Source: Saccharopolyspora rosea (GTDB taxonomy: Bacteria > Actinomycetota > Actinomycetes > Mycobacteriales > Pseudonocardiaceae). From it: DNA of 64,000 bases. Location of the stretch: positions 744,001 to 808,000 of the forward strand of contig NZ_CP102826.1 in assembly GCF_025643595.1 (NCBI RefSeq). The letters are read 5' to 3'. Positions 8,725 to 16,519 of this stretch are shown here, piece after piece (the first letter of the stretch is position 1; each line of letters begins with the position of its first letter). The notes beneath the pieces were generated by a model. It ran no database searches and had not been told where the DNA came from. It saw only the letters and a program-made list of their open reading frames with translations. The translations under genes and the position numbers were made by a program.

Positions 8725-9749
8725 GCGAGACGACGCGGGAACGGCCCGCCGAGCAGCCGGCGCGGCGGCGCGCGGGCACGGTGGAGACGCTGTTCCGGTT
8801 CCAGAGCTTCTTCGGCCTGGTCGCGGTGTTCGTGGCCGCGGTGGTGTTCTCGCCTCGCACCGGGACCACGATCCTGTTCCTGACCAGCGACAACCTGTTC
8901 AACATCGTGCGCGCGGTGGCGGAGATCGGGATCATCTCGGTCGGCCTGACGTTCGTGATCCTGATCGGTGGCATCGACCTGTCGGTCGGTTCGGTCCTCG
9001 GGCTCGCCGCGGTCGGCTCGGCGGTGCTGATGGTCTCCGACGGGCTCGGCGTGTTCGCCGCGGTGGGGCTCGTGCTGCTGGCCGGGATCGTGTTCGGCGC
9101 GTTGCAGGGCGCGGCGGTCGCCGAGCTCGGCGTGCAGGCGTTCATCGTCACGCTCGCCGGCCTCCAGATCGCCCGCGGGCTGGCCCGCATGTGGTCCGGC
9201 GGCGAGACGGTGCAGATCTCCTACGGCAACGGCCCGGGGCAGGCGCCGGTGCTGTTCTCGCTGCTCGGCGAGCGCACGTTCGGCGGCGTCGTGCCGATCC
9301 CGGTGCTGATCTTCGCGGTCGTGGCGGTGGTCGCGGTGCTCTTCCTGCGCGGCAGCGCGTACTCGCGGCACCTGTACGCGATCGGCGGGAACGAGAAGGC
9401 CGCGCGGTTGTCCGGTGTCCCGGTGAACCGGGTGAAGATCATCGCGTTCGCGATCTGCGGGTTCTGCGCCGCGCTGGCCGGGATCGTGCACGCCGGGCAG
9501 CTCAACGCGGGCAGCCCGAACGACGGCATCGCCTACGAGCTCGACGGGATCGCCGCGGTGGTCGTCGGCGGCACCAGCCTCGCCGGGGGCCGCGGCTCGG
9601 TGATCGGCACCATCGCCGGCGCCCTGCTGCTGGGCATCCTCAACAACATCCTCAGCCTCAACAGCGTCGACACGGACGTCCAACTGCTGATCAAGGGACT
9701 CGTGATCGTGGCGGCGGCGGCGTTGCAGCGGCTGCGCCCCTCGTCGTGA
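8721..9749 (+). CDS. Sugar ABC importer, permease (RbsC/XylH class)
   Basis: A 342-residue polytopic membrane protein with about ten hydrophobic segments. Family signatures are visible: GGIDLSVGSVLGL after the second or third helix, GVQAFIVTLAGLQIARGLA and a late AVVVGGTSLAGGRGSVIGTIAGALLLGIL loop that contacts the ATPase (shown in parts). The N-terminal 20 residues are polar and cytoplasmic. It is translationally coupled to the ATPase (4-nt overlap) and followed 22 nt later by the binding-protein gene. It forms the channel of the importer. Confidence 0.93.
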   Translation: MSETTRERPAEQPARRRAGTVETLFRFQSFFGLVAVFVAAVVFSPRTGTTILFLTSDNLFNIVRAVAEIGIISVGLTFVILIGGIDLSVGSVLGLAAVGSAVLMVSDGLGVFAAVGLVLLAGIVFGALQGAAVAELGVQAFIVTLAGLQIARGLARMWSGGETVQISYGNGPGQAPVLFSLLGERTFGGVVPIPVLIFAVVAVVAVLFLRGSAYSRHLYAIGGNEKAARLSGVPVNRVKIIAFAICGFCAALAGIVHAGQLNAGSPNDGIAYELDGIAAVVVGGTSLAGGRGSVIGTIAGALLLGILNNILSLNSVDTDVQLLIKGLVIVAAAALQRLRPSS

Positions 9750-9771
9750 CCAACACCCGGGAGGAAGCACG

Positions 9772-10776
9772 ATGCGCAAGACGACGAAGTCAGTGCTGGC
9801 GGTGGTGTGCGCCCTGGCCGCGTTCACCGCGGCCGGTTGCGGAACGACGAGCGAGAACAGCGGTCAGGTCAAGCAGCAGAATCCGCTCGCGAAGTGCAAG
9901 GGTCCCGGCGGGCACTACACGATCGGCATGAGCCAGGCCAACCTCGCCGAGCCCTACCGGGTGCGGATGGACGACGACATCAGGCAGGCGGCGCAGCGGG
10001 TCCCGCAGTTCGACGTCCAGTTCTCCGACGCGGCCAAGGACAACTCCAAGCAGATCAGCGACGTGGAGAACTTCATCACCAAGCAGGTCGACCTGCTGAT
10101 GATCTCGCCGAACGAGGCGGCGCCGCTGACCGACGTCGTCCGGCAGGCCTACAACAAGGGCATCCCGGTGATCGTGCTGGACCGCAAGGTCGACGGCGAC
10201 GCCTACACCACGTTCATAGGGGCGGACAACACCGACATCGGCCGCCGGGCCGGCGAGTACTTCAAGACCGCGGTGCTGCCCCAGGGCGGCAAGATCGTCC
10301 AGATCAAGGGCTTGTCCGGCTCGACCCCGGCGGCCGAGCGGGAGAAGGGTTTCGAGCAGGGCATCGCGGGCTCGGGAATCCAGGTCGTGGCCACCGCGGA
10401 CGGCGAGTGGGAGCGGTCGGTCGCCCAGCAGAAGATGGACGCGATGCTCAAGGCCCACCCCGACATCCAGGCGGTGTACTCGCAGAACGACCCGATGGCC
10501 GAAGGCGCCTACCTCGCCGCGCAGGCCGCGGGCAAGCGCGATCTGAAGATCACCGGGATCGACGGCCTGCCCATCCCGTCCGGTGGCATCAAGGCCGTCG
10601 AGGACGGCCGGTTGCAGGCGACGTTCGTCTACCCCACGGGCGGTGCGGAAGCCGTGGCGGCGGCCAAGAGCTTGCTCGTCGACTGCAAACCGGTGCCCAA
10701 GACGCAAACGCTCGGCACCGAGCGGGTCACCCGGGACAACGCCGTCGAGGTCTACGACCGGTTGAACCACCGCTGA
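9772..10776 (+). CDS. Sugar-binding lipoprotein of the ABC importer (RbsB-like)
   Basis: A 334-residue extracellular solute-binding protein of the Peripla_BP_4 (ribose-binding) type. The signal peptide ends in the lipobox FTAAGC with Cys23 for lipid attachment. The mature fold shows the usual segments: YTIGMSQANLAEPYRVRM, an ISPNEAAPLTDVV stretch, VIVLDRKVDGD, a QIKGLSGSTPAAEREKGF loop, YSQNDPMAEGAYL and ITGIDGLPIPSGG. Conserved Asp/Asn/Arg residues in these loops fit monosaccharide ligands. GGAGG precedes the ATG. It closes the import operon and is followed by a hairpin. The ligand is not readable from sequence. Confidence 0.93.
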   Translation: MRKTTKSVLAVVCALAAFTAAGCGTTSENSGQVKQQNPLAKCKGPGGHYTIGMSQANLAEPYRVRMDDDIRQAAQRVPQFDVQFSDAAKDNSKQISDVENFITKQVDLLMISPNEAAPLTDVVRQAYNKGIPVIVLDRKVDGDAYTTFIGADNTDIGRRAGEYFKTAVLPQGGKIVQIKGLSGSTPAAEREKGFEQGIAGSGIQVVATADGEWERSVAQQKMDAMLKAHPDIQAVYSQNDPMAEGAYLAAQAAGKRDLKITGIDGLPIPSGGIKAVEDGRLQATFVYPTGGAEAVAAAKSLLVDCKPVPKTQTLGTERVTRDNAVEVYDRLNHR

Positions 10777-10783
10777 GCGCGTC

Positions 10784-10812
10784 GGGTGAGCGGTCGCGCG
10801 CCGCGCTCACCC
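10784..10812 (+). terminator. Hairpin after the ABC operon
   Basis: GGGTGAGCG / CGCTCACCC, a perfect 9-bp stem with an 11-nt loop, starts 8 nt after the binding-protein stop. It separates the importer from the GH172 gene. Confidence 0.6.
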
Positions 10813-11172
10813 GTCCGCACCACGCCGGACGCGGTCCGGAGTTTCCACAGTGGAAGTCGGCTTTCGCCGCCCTTTTCCGACTGTTCGTTTTCCGCTTGGT
10901 GAATGCCGATAACACCTGGTTGGTGGTTGTCGAAAGGTCGTCTTCCCGGGAACCATCTCATTGTGTGAATTCGCATTGCGGATTCGCTTCGACACCGCCG
11001 AGGTCCTTGGAGCAGAAAGGCCGATTTCTTTACGCTGCGCACGGCTCGGCGAGCGATCTTCGCGCCGTGGCCGGGAAACAAGCAGTCCCCCGCGAATCGC
11101 GCGCCGTCGGTTTCGGTCGACATGCGCGATCGTGTTCGCTGCGGACGAATGGGGTGTGGGAGGGGCGAGCAC
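10813..11172. other. Gene-free stretch upstream of the GH172 gene
   Basis: The region is noticeably less GC-rich than its surroundings. Short open frames on both strands lack ribosome sites and a coherent codon bias, so I see no gene. It holds one copy of the over-represented word (TTCCACAGTGGAA) and, near 11126-11140, a degenerate match to the LacI-type operator. It probably contains the promoter of the GH172 gene, but I cannot place a clear -35/-10 pair. Confidence 0.5.
11126..11140. promoter_or_regulatory. Possible degenerate LacI-type operator before GH172
   Basis: CGATCGTGTTCGCTG matches the right-hand part of operator 1 at about 11 of 15 positions, including the central ATCGT, and lies roughly 35 bp before the GH172 start. 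Symmetry is poor, so this is tentative. Confidence 0.3.
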
Positions 11173-13737
11173 ATGAAAGACGGCTCAGAACGAGAAAGAC
11201 CGGTACCCGGCCGCCGGCGTTCGCGGCGTCTCGGCGCCTGCCTGGGCGTCGCCTCGCTCGCCGCGGCCGGGTTGGTCGCCGACGCCGGGTTCGCCCCGGA
11301 GCGGGCGCTCGGTCAACCTCCGGCGGCCGCGCGCAAGGGGCCGACCGGTTGGGACACCTACCGGAATCTGGACGGGCTGGCGCAGCTGCGCGGATCCGAG
11401 CAGTCCCGCCAGTTCTCCAGCTTCGACCGCACCGGCGGGAACAACGACGGTTTCCAGGGCACCTACTCCTGCCTGCGCACCACCGACCAGGGCTGCGTCA
11501 TCGCCGAGCACTCCGGACCGGGCGAGATCTCCTCGATCTGGTCCACCCGCGAACCGCTCGGCGACGTGACCGGGACCGGCAACATCATCGTCGAGCTGGA
11601 CGGCCGGGTGGTGCTCAACGCACCGCTCATCGACGTGGTCAGCGGTCGGGTCGGCGGCCCGTTCCAGTGGCCGCTGGTCGGCAACGCCGACGACGCCGCG
11701 GGCGGAGCGGTCGTCAAGGTGCCGATGCCGTTCCGCAGTTCGATGCGGGTGACCGTGCAGCACAACCCGGACTTCTACCACGTCGACTACCGCGCCTTGC
11801 CCGACGCGGACGGGGTGCGCACCTTCAACCCGGCCGATCCGGCCACCGACGTGCTCGACCGGCTGCGCCGCTTCGGCGTCGCCGACCCCAAGCCGCCCGC
11901 CCCCGGCGCCACCCCGACCCGCCGGGACTTCCAGCTGCCCCCGGGAGCCTCGACGACCGTCGCCGACCTGAGCGGACCGGCGCAGATCAGCCAGTTGCGG
12001 CTGCGGATCCCGCAGATCGTGGCCAGCCCCCGGGTGGTCGACGACGGGCGGGCCTTCGGCCAGGGCGGCGGCAGCCGGTTCACCATGCGCATCGATCCGG
12101 CCAACCAGGGCGTGCGGCTGATCCGGCGGTTCGACCCGCAGGTGGCCGACCAGGTCGCCGACGTGTTCGTCGACGGCCGTCCGGCCGGGCGGTGGCAGAG
12201 CGGCCCGGCCGCTCCCGGGCGGTGGGGCGTGCAGGTCATCGACCTGCCGCCGGAGCTCACCGCCGGGAAGTCCTCGGTGGAGATCTCCAACCGGTTCGTC
12301 TCGTCCTCGCTGGACGTCAACGAGTTCCGCTACGACGTGCACAGCAAGGTCGGCGGCGACTGGAACCGCACCGACGTGCTCGACCTCGGCCCCGCCCACC
12401 CCGGCGAGGAGAGCGCGCACGGCTACCGCATCGACAACCCGGTCTTCGCCCGCACCAAGCTGATCGCCCGCTACCCGTCGAACCCCGACCAGGTGGCCGC
12501 GTCCGACTCGGTGCTGCAGAACACCCGGCTGCGCATCACCTTCGACGGCAACACCACGGTGGACGCGCCGATCGGGGAGTTCTTCGGTTCCGGGCTCGGC
12601 GAGTACGACGTGCGCAACCTGATGAGCTCGATGGACCCGGGGCTGGACGGCTGGTACACGGCGTGGTGGCCGATGCCGTTCAGCAAGGGCGCCAAGGTCG
12701 AACTCGTCAACGACGGCAACGTGCCGATCAACGCGGGCACCGCCGAGGTGACCAGCGCCCCGGCTGAGATCGGCACCAACACCGGCTACTTCCACGCCAC
12801 GCACCGCCGGGCCCGCACGGCGCAGGGGCAGGACTACACCTTCCTGGACGCCAAGGGCTCCGGCACGTTCTACGGCGTCACGCACAGCATGCGCGGGCTG
12901 ATCCCGCCGGGTGCGGCGGTGCGCAAGGACCAGCCGCACTCGCTGGCCGACCGCCAGGCCAACCAGCGCAACTACCTGGAGGGCGACGAGCGGTTCTACA
13001 CCGACGGCTCGTCCAGCCCGGCGTGGCACGGCACCGGGACCGAGGACTTCTACGAGTCCGGGTGGTACTTCCGGGACGGCACCACGTTCTCCATGCCGCT
13101 GGCCGGGAACCCCGCCTACGAGGTCAACGGCGACGGGTGCGAGTACGACTGCACCGGGGCCTACCGGCTGATGGTCAACGACGCCGTCCCGTTCTCCGAC
13201 GGCGGGTTGTTCGGCATCGAGCACGGGCCGACCAACGACGAGCCGGGGGACTACAGCTCGACCGCCTACTGGTACGGCGGGCACCCGGCGGCGGTCCGGC
13301 AGACCGACGAGCTGGACCTGACCAACCGCGGCAGCAGGGACCAGCACGGCTACCAGGCGGTCGGGGAGACGACCGGGCCGCTGGACTCGACCTTCGAGGG
13401 CGGGCGGAACCCGGCGCCGCTGAGCCGCCAGGTGTCCGCGGCGACCGGCCGGGTCAGCTTCCGGGCCGCGGTCGACGCGGGCAACACCGGTGTCCGGCTG
13501 CGGCGGCTCTCCGACCAGGAGAAGGCGTACCAGCAGGTCGACGTGCTGGTCGACGGACGACCGGCGGGCCGCTGGATGCAGCCGCTCGGCAACGCCCAGC
13601 ACCGCTGGTTGGAGGACGCCTTCGACATCCCGCCCGCGCTGACGCAGGGCAAGTCCTCGGTCCGCGTCGAGTTGGTCCCGGTCCAGGGCGCACCGGCGTG
13701 GACGGCGTCCCGGTACCAGGTGTTCTCGCAGCGGTAG
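11173..13737 (+). CDS. Secreted GH172 (DUF2961) glycoside hydrolase with duplicated beta-domain
   Basis: An 854-residue exported protein. Residues 1-50 form an Arg-rich signal (RRRSRRLGA then a hydrophobic core), Sec or Tat. DUF2961/GH172 hallmarks are present: FDRTGGNNDGF and SGPGEISSIW early, then NTRLRITFDG and PIGEFFGSG, and later WHGTGTEDFYESGWYF with the candidate catalytic Glu624. GH172 enzymes known to me act on furanosides, either D-fructofuranosides or D-arabinofuranosides of mycobacterial arabinan. An inserted module (about 255-425) and the C-terminal module (about 745-854) share the pattern GVRLxR, VDVLVDGRPAGRW, then PPxLTxGKSSV. The start has GGGAGGGG upstream. The neighbouring pentose genes favour D-arabinofuranosidase activity, but this is inference. 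Confidence 0.85.
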   Translation: MKDGSERERPVPGRRRSRRLGACLGVASLAAAGLVADAGFAPERALGQPPAAARKGPTGWDTYRNLDGLAQLRGSEQSRQFSSFDRTGGNNDGFQGTYSCLRTTDQGCVIAEHSGPGEISSIWSTREPLGDVTGTGNIIVELDGRVVLNAPLIDVVSGRVGGPFQWPLVGNADDAAGGAVVKVPMPFRSSMRVTVQHNPDFYHVDYRALPDADGVRTFNPADPATDVLDRLRRFGVADPKPPAPGATPTRRDFQLPPGASTTVADLSGPAQISQLRLRIPQIVASPRVVDDGRAFGQGGGSRFTMRIDPANQGVRLIRRFDPQVADQVADVFVDGRPAGRWQSGPAAPGRWGVQVIDLPPELTAGKSSVEISNRFVSSSLDVNEFRYDVHSKVGGDWNRTDVLDLGPAHPGEESAHGYRIDNPVFARTKLIARYPSNPDQVAASDSVLQNTRLRITFDGNTTVDAPIGEFFGSGLGEYDVRNLMSSMDPGLDGWYTAWWPMPFSKGAKVELVNDGNVPINAGTAEVTSAPAEIGTNTGYFHATHRRARTAQGQDYTFLDAKGSGTFYGVTHSMRGLIPPGAAVRKDQPHSLADRQANQRNYLEGDERFYTDGSSSPAWHGTGTEDFYESGWYFRDGTTFSMPLAGNPAYEVNGDGCEYDCTGAYRLMVNDAVPFSDGGLFGIEHGPTNDEPGDYSSTAYWYGGHPAAVRQTDELDLTNRGSRDQHGYQAVGETTGPLDSTFEGGRNPAPLSRQVSAATGRVSFRAAVDAGNTGVRLRRLSDQEKAYQQVDVLVDGRPAGRWMQPLGNAQHRWLEDAFDIPPALTQGKSSVRVELVPVQGAPAWTASRYQVFSQR

Positions 13738-13757
13738 GCGTCGTCGTGTCCCGGCGG

Positions 13758-13791
13758 CCGGGGGCCGATCTCCGCGGAGATCGGCCCCCGG
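13758..13791. terminator. Bidirectional terminator between GH172 and lacI-type genes
   Basis: Perfect 15-bp stem CCGGGGGCCGATCTC / GAGATCGGCCCCCGG with a CGCG loop lies exactly between two converging genes. It can end transcription from both sides. Confidence 0.8.
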
Positions 13792-13797
13792 TTCGCG

Positions 13798-14793
13798 TCA
13801 GGAGCGGCGGGTGCTGCCCCGGGGGACGAGGTGCGCCGAGAGGGTCGTGGTGCTGGCCTTGCCGCGCTCCCCGGAGATGCGGCCGAGCAGCATGCGGGCG
13901 GCCGCGGCGCCCATGTCGTAGGCGGGCTGGGAGACGACGGTCAGCGGCGGATCGAGCAGCGTGGTCCACGGCGCGTCGTCGAAGGCCACCACCCCGACGT
14001 CGCGTCCGGGCCGCAGCCGCAGCTCCACCAGGGTTTCCAGGACGCCGACGGCCATCGCGTTGTTGGCGACCAGGATGCCGTCCGGCGGGGCCTGGCGGGC
14101 CAGCAGGGAACGGGCCGCCTCCCTGGCACCCGCGGCCCGGAACTCCGAGCGGCGCACCAGGTCGGGGGAGTCGTCCAACCCGGCCTCCCGGACCGCGTCC
14201 CGGTAGCCGTTGAGCCGGTCGTCCGCGGTGAGCACCCCGCTCGGCCCGGTCAGGCAGCCGATCCGGCGGTAGCCCTGCTCCACGAGGTGCAGGGTGGCGT
14301 CCCGCGCGGCGCGCCGGCTGTCGACCAGCACGGTGTCCCCGTCGGAGTCCGGCAGCGGGCGGTCCACCGCGACGACCGGCGTGCGGTGCCGCCGCAGCAG
14401 CTCGGCGCTGTCACCGCGCCCGGTGGGCGACAGCAGCACCCCGGCGACCCGCTCCTGGAGGGCGACGTCGACGTACTCGTGCTCCTTGTCCGGTTGGTCG
14501 TCGGAGTTGCACAGCACCACCGAGTACCCGGCCTCGTGCGCGACGTCCTCGGCGCCGCGCGCGATCGCCGTGAAGAACGGGTTCTCCACATCGGAGATGA
14601 TCAACGCGAGCACCGCGGTCTCCTGCCTGCGCAGGTTGCGGGCCGGTCCGTTCGGGCGGTAACCGAGCTCCTCCGCGGCGGTCAGCACCCGGGAGGCGAG
14701 GACCGGGTCCACCGTGCTCTTGCCGTTGAGCGCGCGGGAGACCGTCGCGGTGGAGACTCCGGCGCGGGCCGCCACATCACTGATCGTCGCCAC
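13798..14793 (-). CDS. LacI-family transcriptional regulator of the sugar locus
   Basis: A 331-residue repressor. The N-terminal helix-turn-helix reads ATISDVAARAGVSTATVSRAL (in part), with the hinge-helix motif PNGPARNLR that inserts into the central CG of operators. The periplasmic-binding-protein-like core follows: VLALIISDVENPFF, AGVLLSPTGR, VVAVDRPL, a GVLVANNAMAVGVL-like stretch and VGVVAFDDAPW. It lies between GH172 and the isomerase gene, and is divergent from the latter. Two near-identical palindromes at the ABC and isomerase promoters are its likely operators. The inducer is probably the imported sugar or a pathway intermediate. Confidence 0.93.
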   Translation of the reverse strand: MATISDVAARAGVSTATVSRALNGKSTVDPVLASRVLTAAEELGYRPNGPARNLRRQETAVLALIISDVENPFFTAIARGAEDVAHEAGYSVVLCNSDDQPDKEHEYVDVALQERVAGVLLSPTGRGDSAELLRRHRTPVVAVDRPLPDSDGDTVLVDSRRAARDATLHLVEQGYRRIGCLTGPSGVLTADDRLNGYRDAVREAGLDDSPDLVRRSEFRAAGAREAARSLLARQAPPDGILVANNAMAVGVLETLVELRLRPGRDVGVVAFDDAPWTTLLDPPLTVVSQPAYDMGAAAARMLLGRISGERGKASTTTLSAHLVPRGSTRRS

Positions 14794-14843
14794 GTCTTCT
14801 CCTCCGGGTCGTCCGCTGCCCGCGTGATCGCGGGCGAGCCGCC

Positions 14844-14873
14844 TTGACAGCGCGTGTCCTGCCAGAATAGCGT
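14844..14873 (+). promoter_or_regulatory. Promoter of the isomerase-kinase operon (TTGACA-N18-TAGCGT)
   Basis: TTGACA at 14844-14849 and TAGCGT at 14868-14873, 18 nt apart, followed directly by the operator. The order is the same as in the ABC operon promoter. Confidence 0.65.
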
Positions 14874-14893
14874 CCGAGAAAACGATTGCTCAG
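14874..14893. promoter_or_regulatory. LacI-family operator 2
   Basis: CCGAGAAAACGATTGCTCAG equals the reverse complement of operator 1 at 19 of 20 positions. It begins on the base after the -10 hexamer, so bound repressor would block promoter clearance. Confidence 0.8.
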
Positions 14894-14987
14894 CTGCGCC
14901 AAGGGCGTTTTCCGCCACCTCCGCCGGGGCTCCGGCGCCCCGGTCGGTCCGCAGTCAACGTCGCCTGTGACGAATTCGGGAGGAACC

Positions 14988-16403
14988 ATGGCCCGCATCG
15001 GTGTCATCAGCATCTCCGACGGCCGTGACCACGTCCACGCGCGCAACGCGGACTTCATCCGGTCCAAGCAGGACGGCCTGGTCGAATCCCTGCGCCGCGC
15101 GGGCCACCAGGTCGTGGTGGGCGACGACCTGGTGGCCACCAACGTGCTGGCGACCTCGGTGGCCCGCAAGGTCGCCGCCGCGGATGTCGACATCACCGTT
15201 CTCTACTACTCCGTGTGGGCATTCCCGCACTTCACCATGCTCGCCGCCGACGCCACGCGCAGCCCCCTGGTGTTGGTGGCCAGCACCGACCCCACCGAAC
15301 CCGGCCTGGTGGGCATGCTCGCCGCGGGCGGTGCGCTGGACCAGATCGGCCGGCGGCACACCCGCGCCTGGGGCGCACCCGACGACGCCGAGCTGGTCGA
15401 GCGGATCGGCGTGCAGGCGGCCGCCGCCGCGGCGGCGAAGTCGTTGCACGGATCGACGTTCGGCCGGTTCGGCGGGCGTCCGATGGGGATGAACACCGCG
15501 GTCGCCAACACCGACCAGTGGCAGCGCAAGTTCGGCATCGACGTCGAGGAGATCGACCAGTACGAACTCGTGCTCCGGGCGGAGAAGGCCGACCAGGCCG
15601 AGGCCGCGAAGGCCCGCGAGTGGATCGAGCGGCACGCCGCCGGGGTGCACTACGACGGCAAGAAGCTCACGCCCGAGCTGCTGGAGCGGCAGATCCGCTC
15701 CTACCTGGCGATCCGGGACATCATCGCCGAGCGCAACCTGGATTTCTCCGGGATCAAGGCGCAGCCCGAGCTGACCGAGAACTTCGCGACCATGGACGTC
15801 ACCGAGGCGTTCCTCAACGACCCGTACGACTGGAACGGTCCGAAGGAGACGCACGTGTGCGCCACCGAGGCCGACATGGACGGTGCGCTGACGATGCAGC
15901 TGTTCAAAGCGGTCGCGGGGACTCCGGTGCTGTTCGCCGACGTGCGGCACTACCACGCCGACCGGGACATCTGGGACCTGTGCAACTCCGGCCAGCACGC
16001 CACCTGGTTCGCCGCGCGCAGCGATGACCCGGCGGAGAACCTGGCGAAGGTCAACTTCTACCCGGAGGTGTTCTTCTTCCCGGCCGGAGGCGCGTCGGTG
16101 CAGCACATCGCTGCTCCGGGGGCGATGACGCTGGGGCGGCTCACCCGCGAGGACGGCGAGTACCGGTTGCAGCTCATGCTCGGCGACTTCGAGAGCTACG
16201 ACGCGGCGACGAACAAGCTGCTGGTGGACCAGTCCACTCCGGAATGGCCGCACGCCTTCGCGCGGCTGGACGCGCCGGGGGAGCTGTTCCTGTCGAAGTT
16301 CGGCGCCAACCACATCCACGCGGTCCCGGGCGACCACCGGCCCGCGCTGCGCGCCCTCGCCGACCAGCTCGACATCCGCCTCGACGAGTGGACCCGCGGC
16401 TGA
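14988..16403 (+). CDS. FucI-fold ketose isomerase, probable D-arabinose isomerase
   Basis: A 471-residue member of the L-fucose/L-arabinose isomerase superfamily, which interconverts aldoses and ketoses with Mn2+. FucI of E. coli binds metal through Glu337, Asp361 and His528. Here Glu294 (CATEADMDGALTMQLF) and Asp318 (LFADVRHYH) keep exactly the same 24-residue spacing, and His442 or His444 (GANHIHAVPGDH) supplies the third ligand. It is about 120 residues shorter than FucI, a difference seen in less studied branches. FucI itself converts D-arabinose to D-ribulose as well as L-fucose to L-fuculose. No aldolase gene is present, so a pentose route fits better. GGGAGG precedes the ATG. The kinase follows downstream. 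Confidence 0.82.
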   Translation: MARIGVISISDGRDHVHARNADFIRSKQDGLVESLRRAGHQVVVGDDLVATNVLATSVARKVAAADVDITVLYYSVWAFPHFTMLAADATRSPLVLVASTDPTEPGLVGMLAAGGALDQIGRRHTRAWGAPDDAELVERIGVQAAAAAAAKSLHGSTFGRFGGRPMGMNTAVANTDQWQRKFGIDVEEIDQYELVLRAEKADQAEAAKAREWIERHAAGVHYDGKKLTPELLERQIRSYLAIRDIIAERNLDFSGIKAQPELTENFATMDVTEAFLNDPYDWNGPKETHVCATEADMDGALTMQLFKAVAGTPVLFADVRHYHADRDIWDLCNSGQHATWFAARSDDPAENLAKVNFYPEVFFFPAGGASVQHIAAPGAMTLGRLTREDGEYRLQLMLGDFESYDAATNKLLVDQSTPEWPHAFARLDAPGELFLSKFGANHIHAVPGDHRPALRALADQLDIRLDEWTRG

Positions 16404-16415
16404 CCGCACCCGCGG

Positions 16416-16460
16416 CCCGGTGCGGCGTGCCGCGGAAGTTCCGCGGCACGCCGCACCGGG
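16416..16460. repeat. 45-nt near-perfect palindrome between isomerase and kinase
   Basis: Two 22-nt arms (16416-16437 and 16439-16460) are perfectly complementary around a single central base. It begins 13 nt after the isomerase stop and ends 60 nt before the kinase start. RNA would form a stem of about 20 bp. It could be a terminator/attenuator or an mRNA-processing or stability element within the operon. Confidence 0.85.
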
Positions 16461-16519
16461 CGGGGTGGGCATCGGTGTCAGAGTGGGTGCGACGCGGCCG
16501 GCTGGGAGGAGTTTCGTCG

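Noticed and set aside
9221..9529. Minus-strand 102-codon frame within the permease gene
   Set aside because: Lies wholly inside a strongly supported membrane protein gene and has no ribosome site.
10752..11174. Short minus-strand frames in the gap before GH172
   Set aside because: No ribosome site, no codon bias and no conserved look; better explained as regulatory DNA.
11185..13602. 805-codon open frame on the minus strand opposite the GH172 gene
   Set aside because: It is a shadow of the GC-rich plus-strand gene. It lacks recognisable motifs, while the plus frame has a signal peptide, GH172 motifs and a ribosome site.
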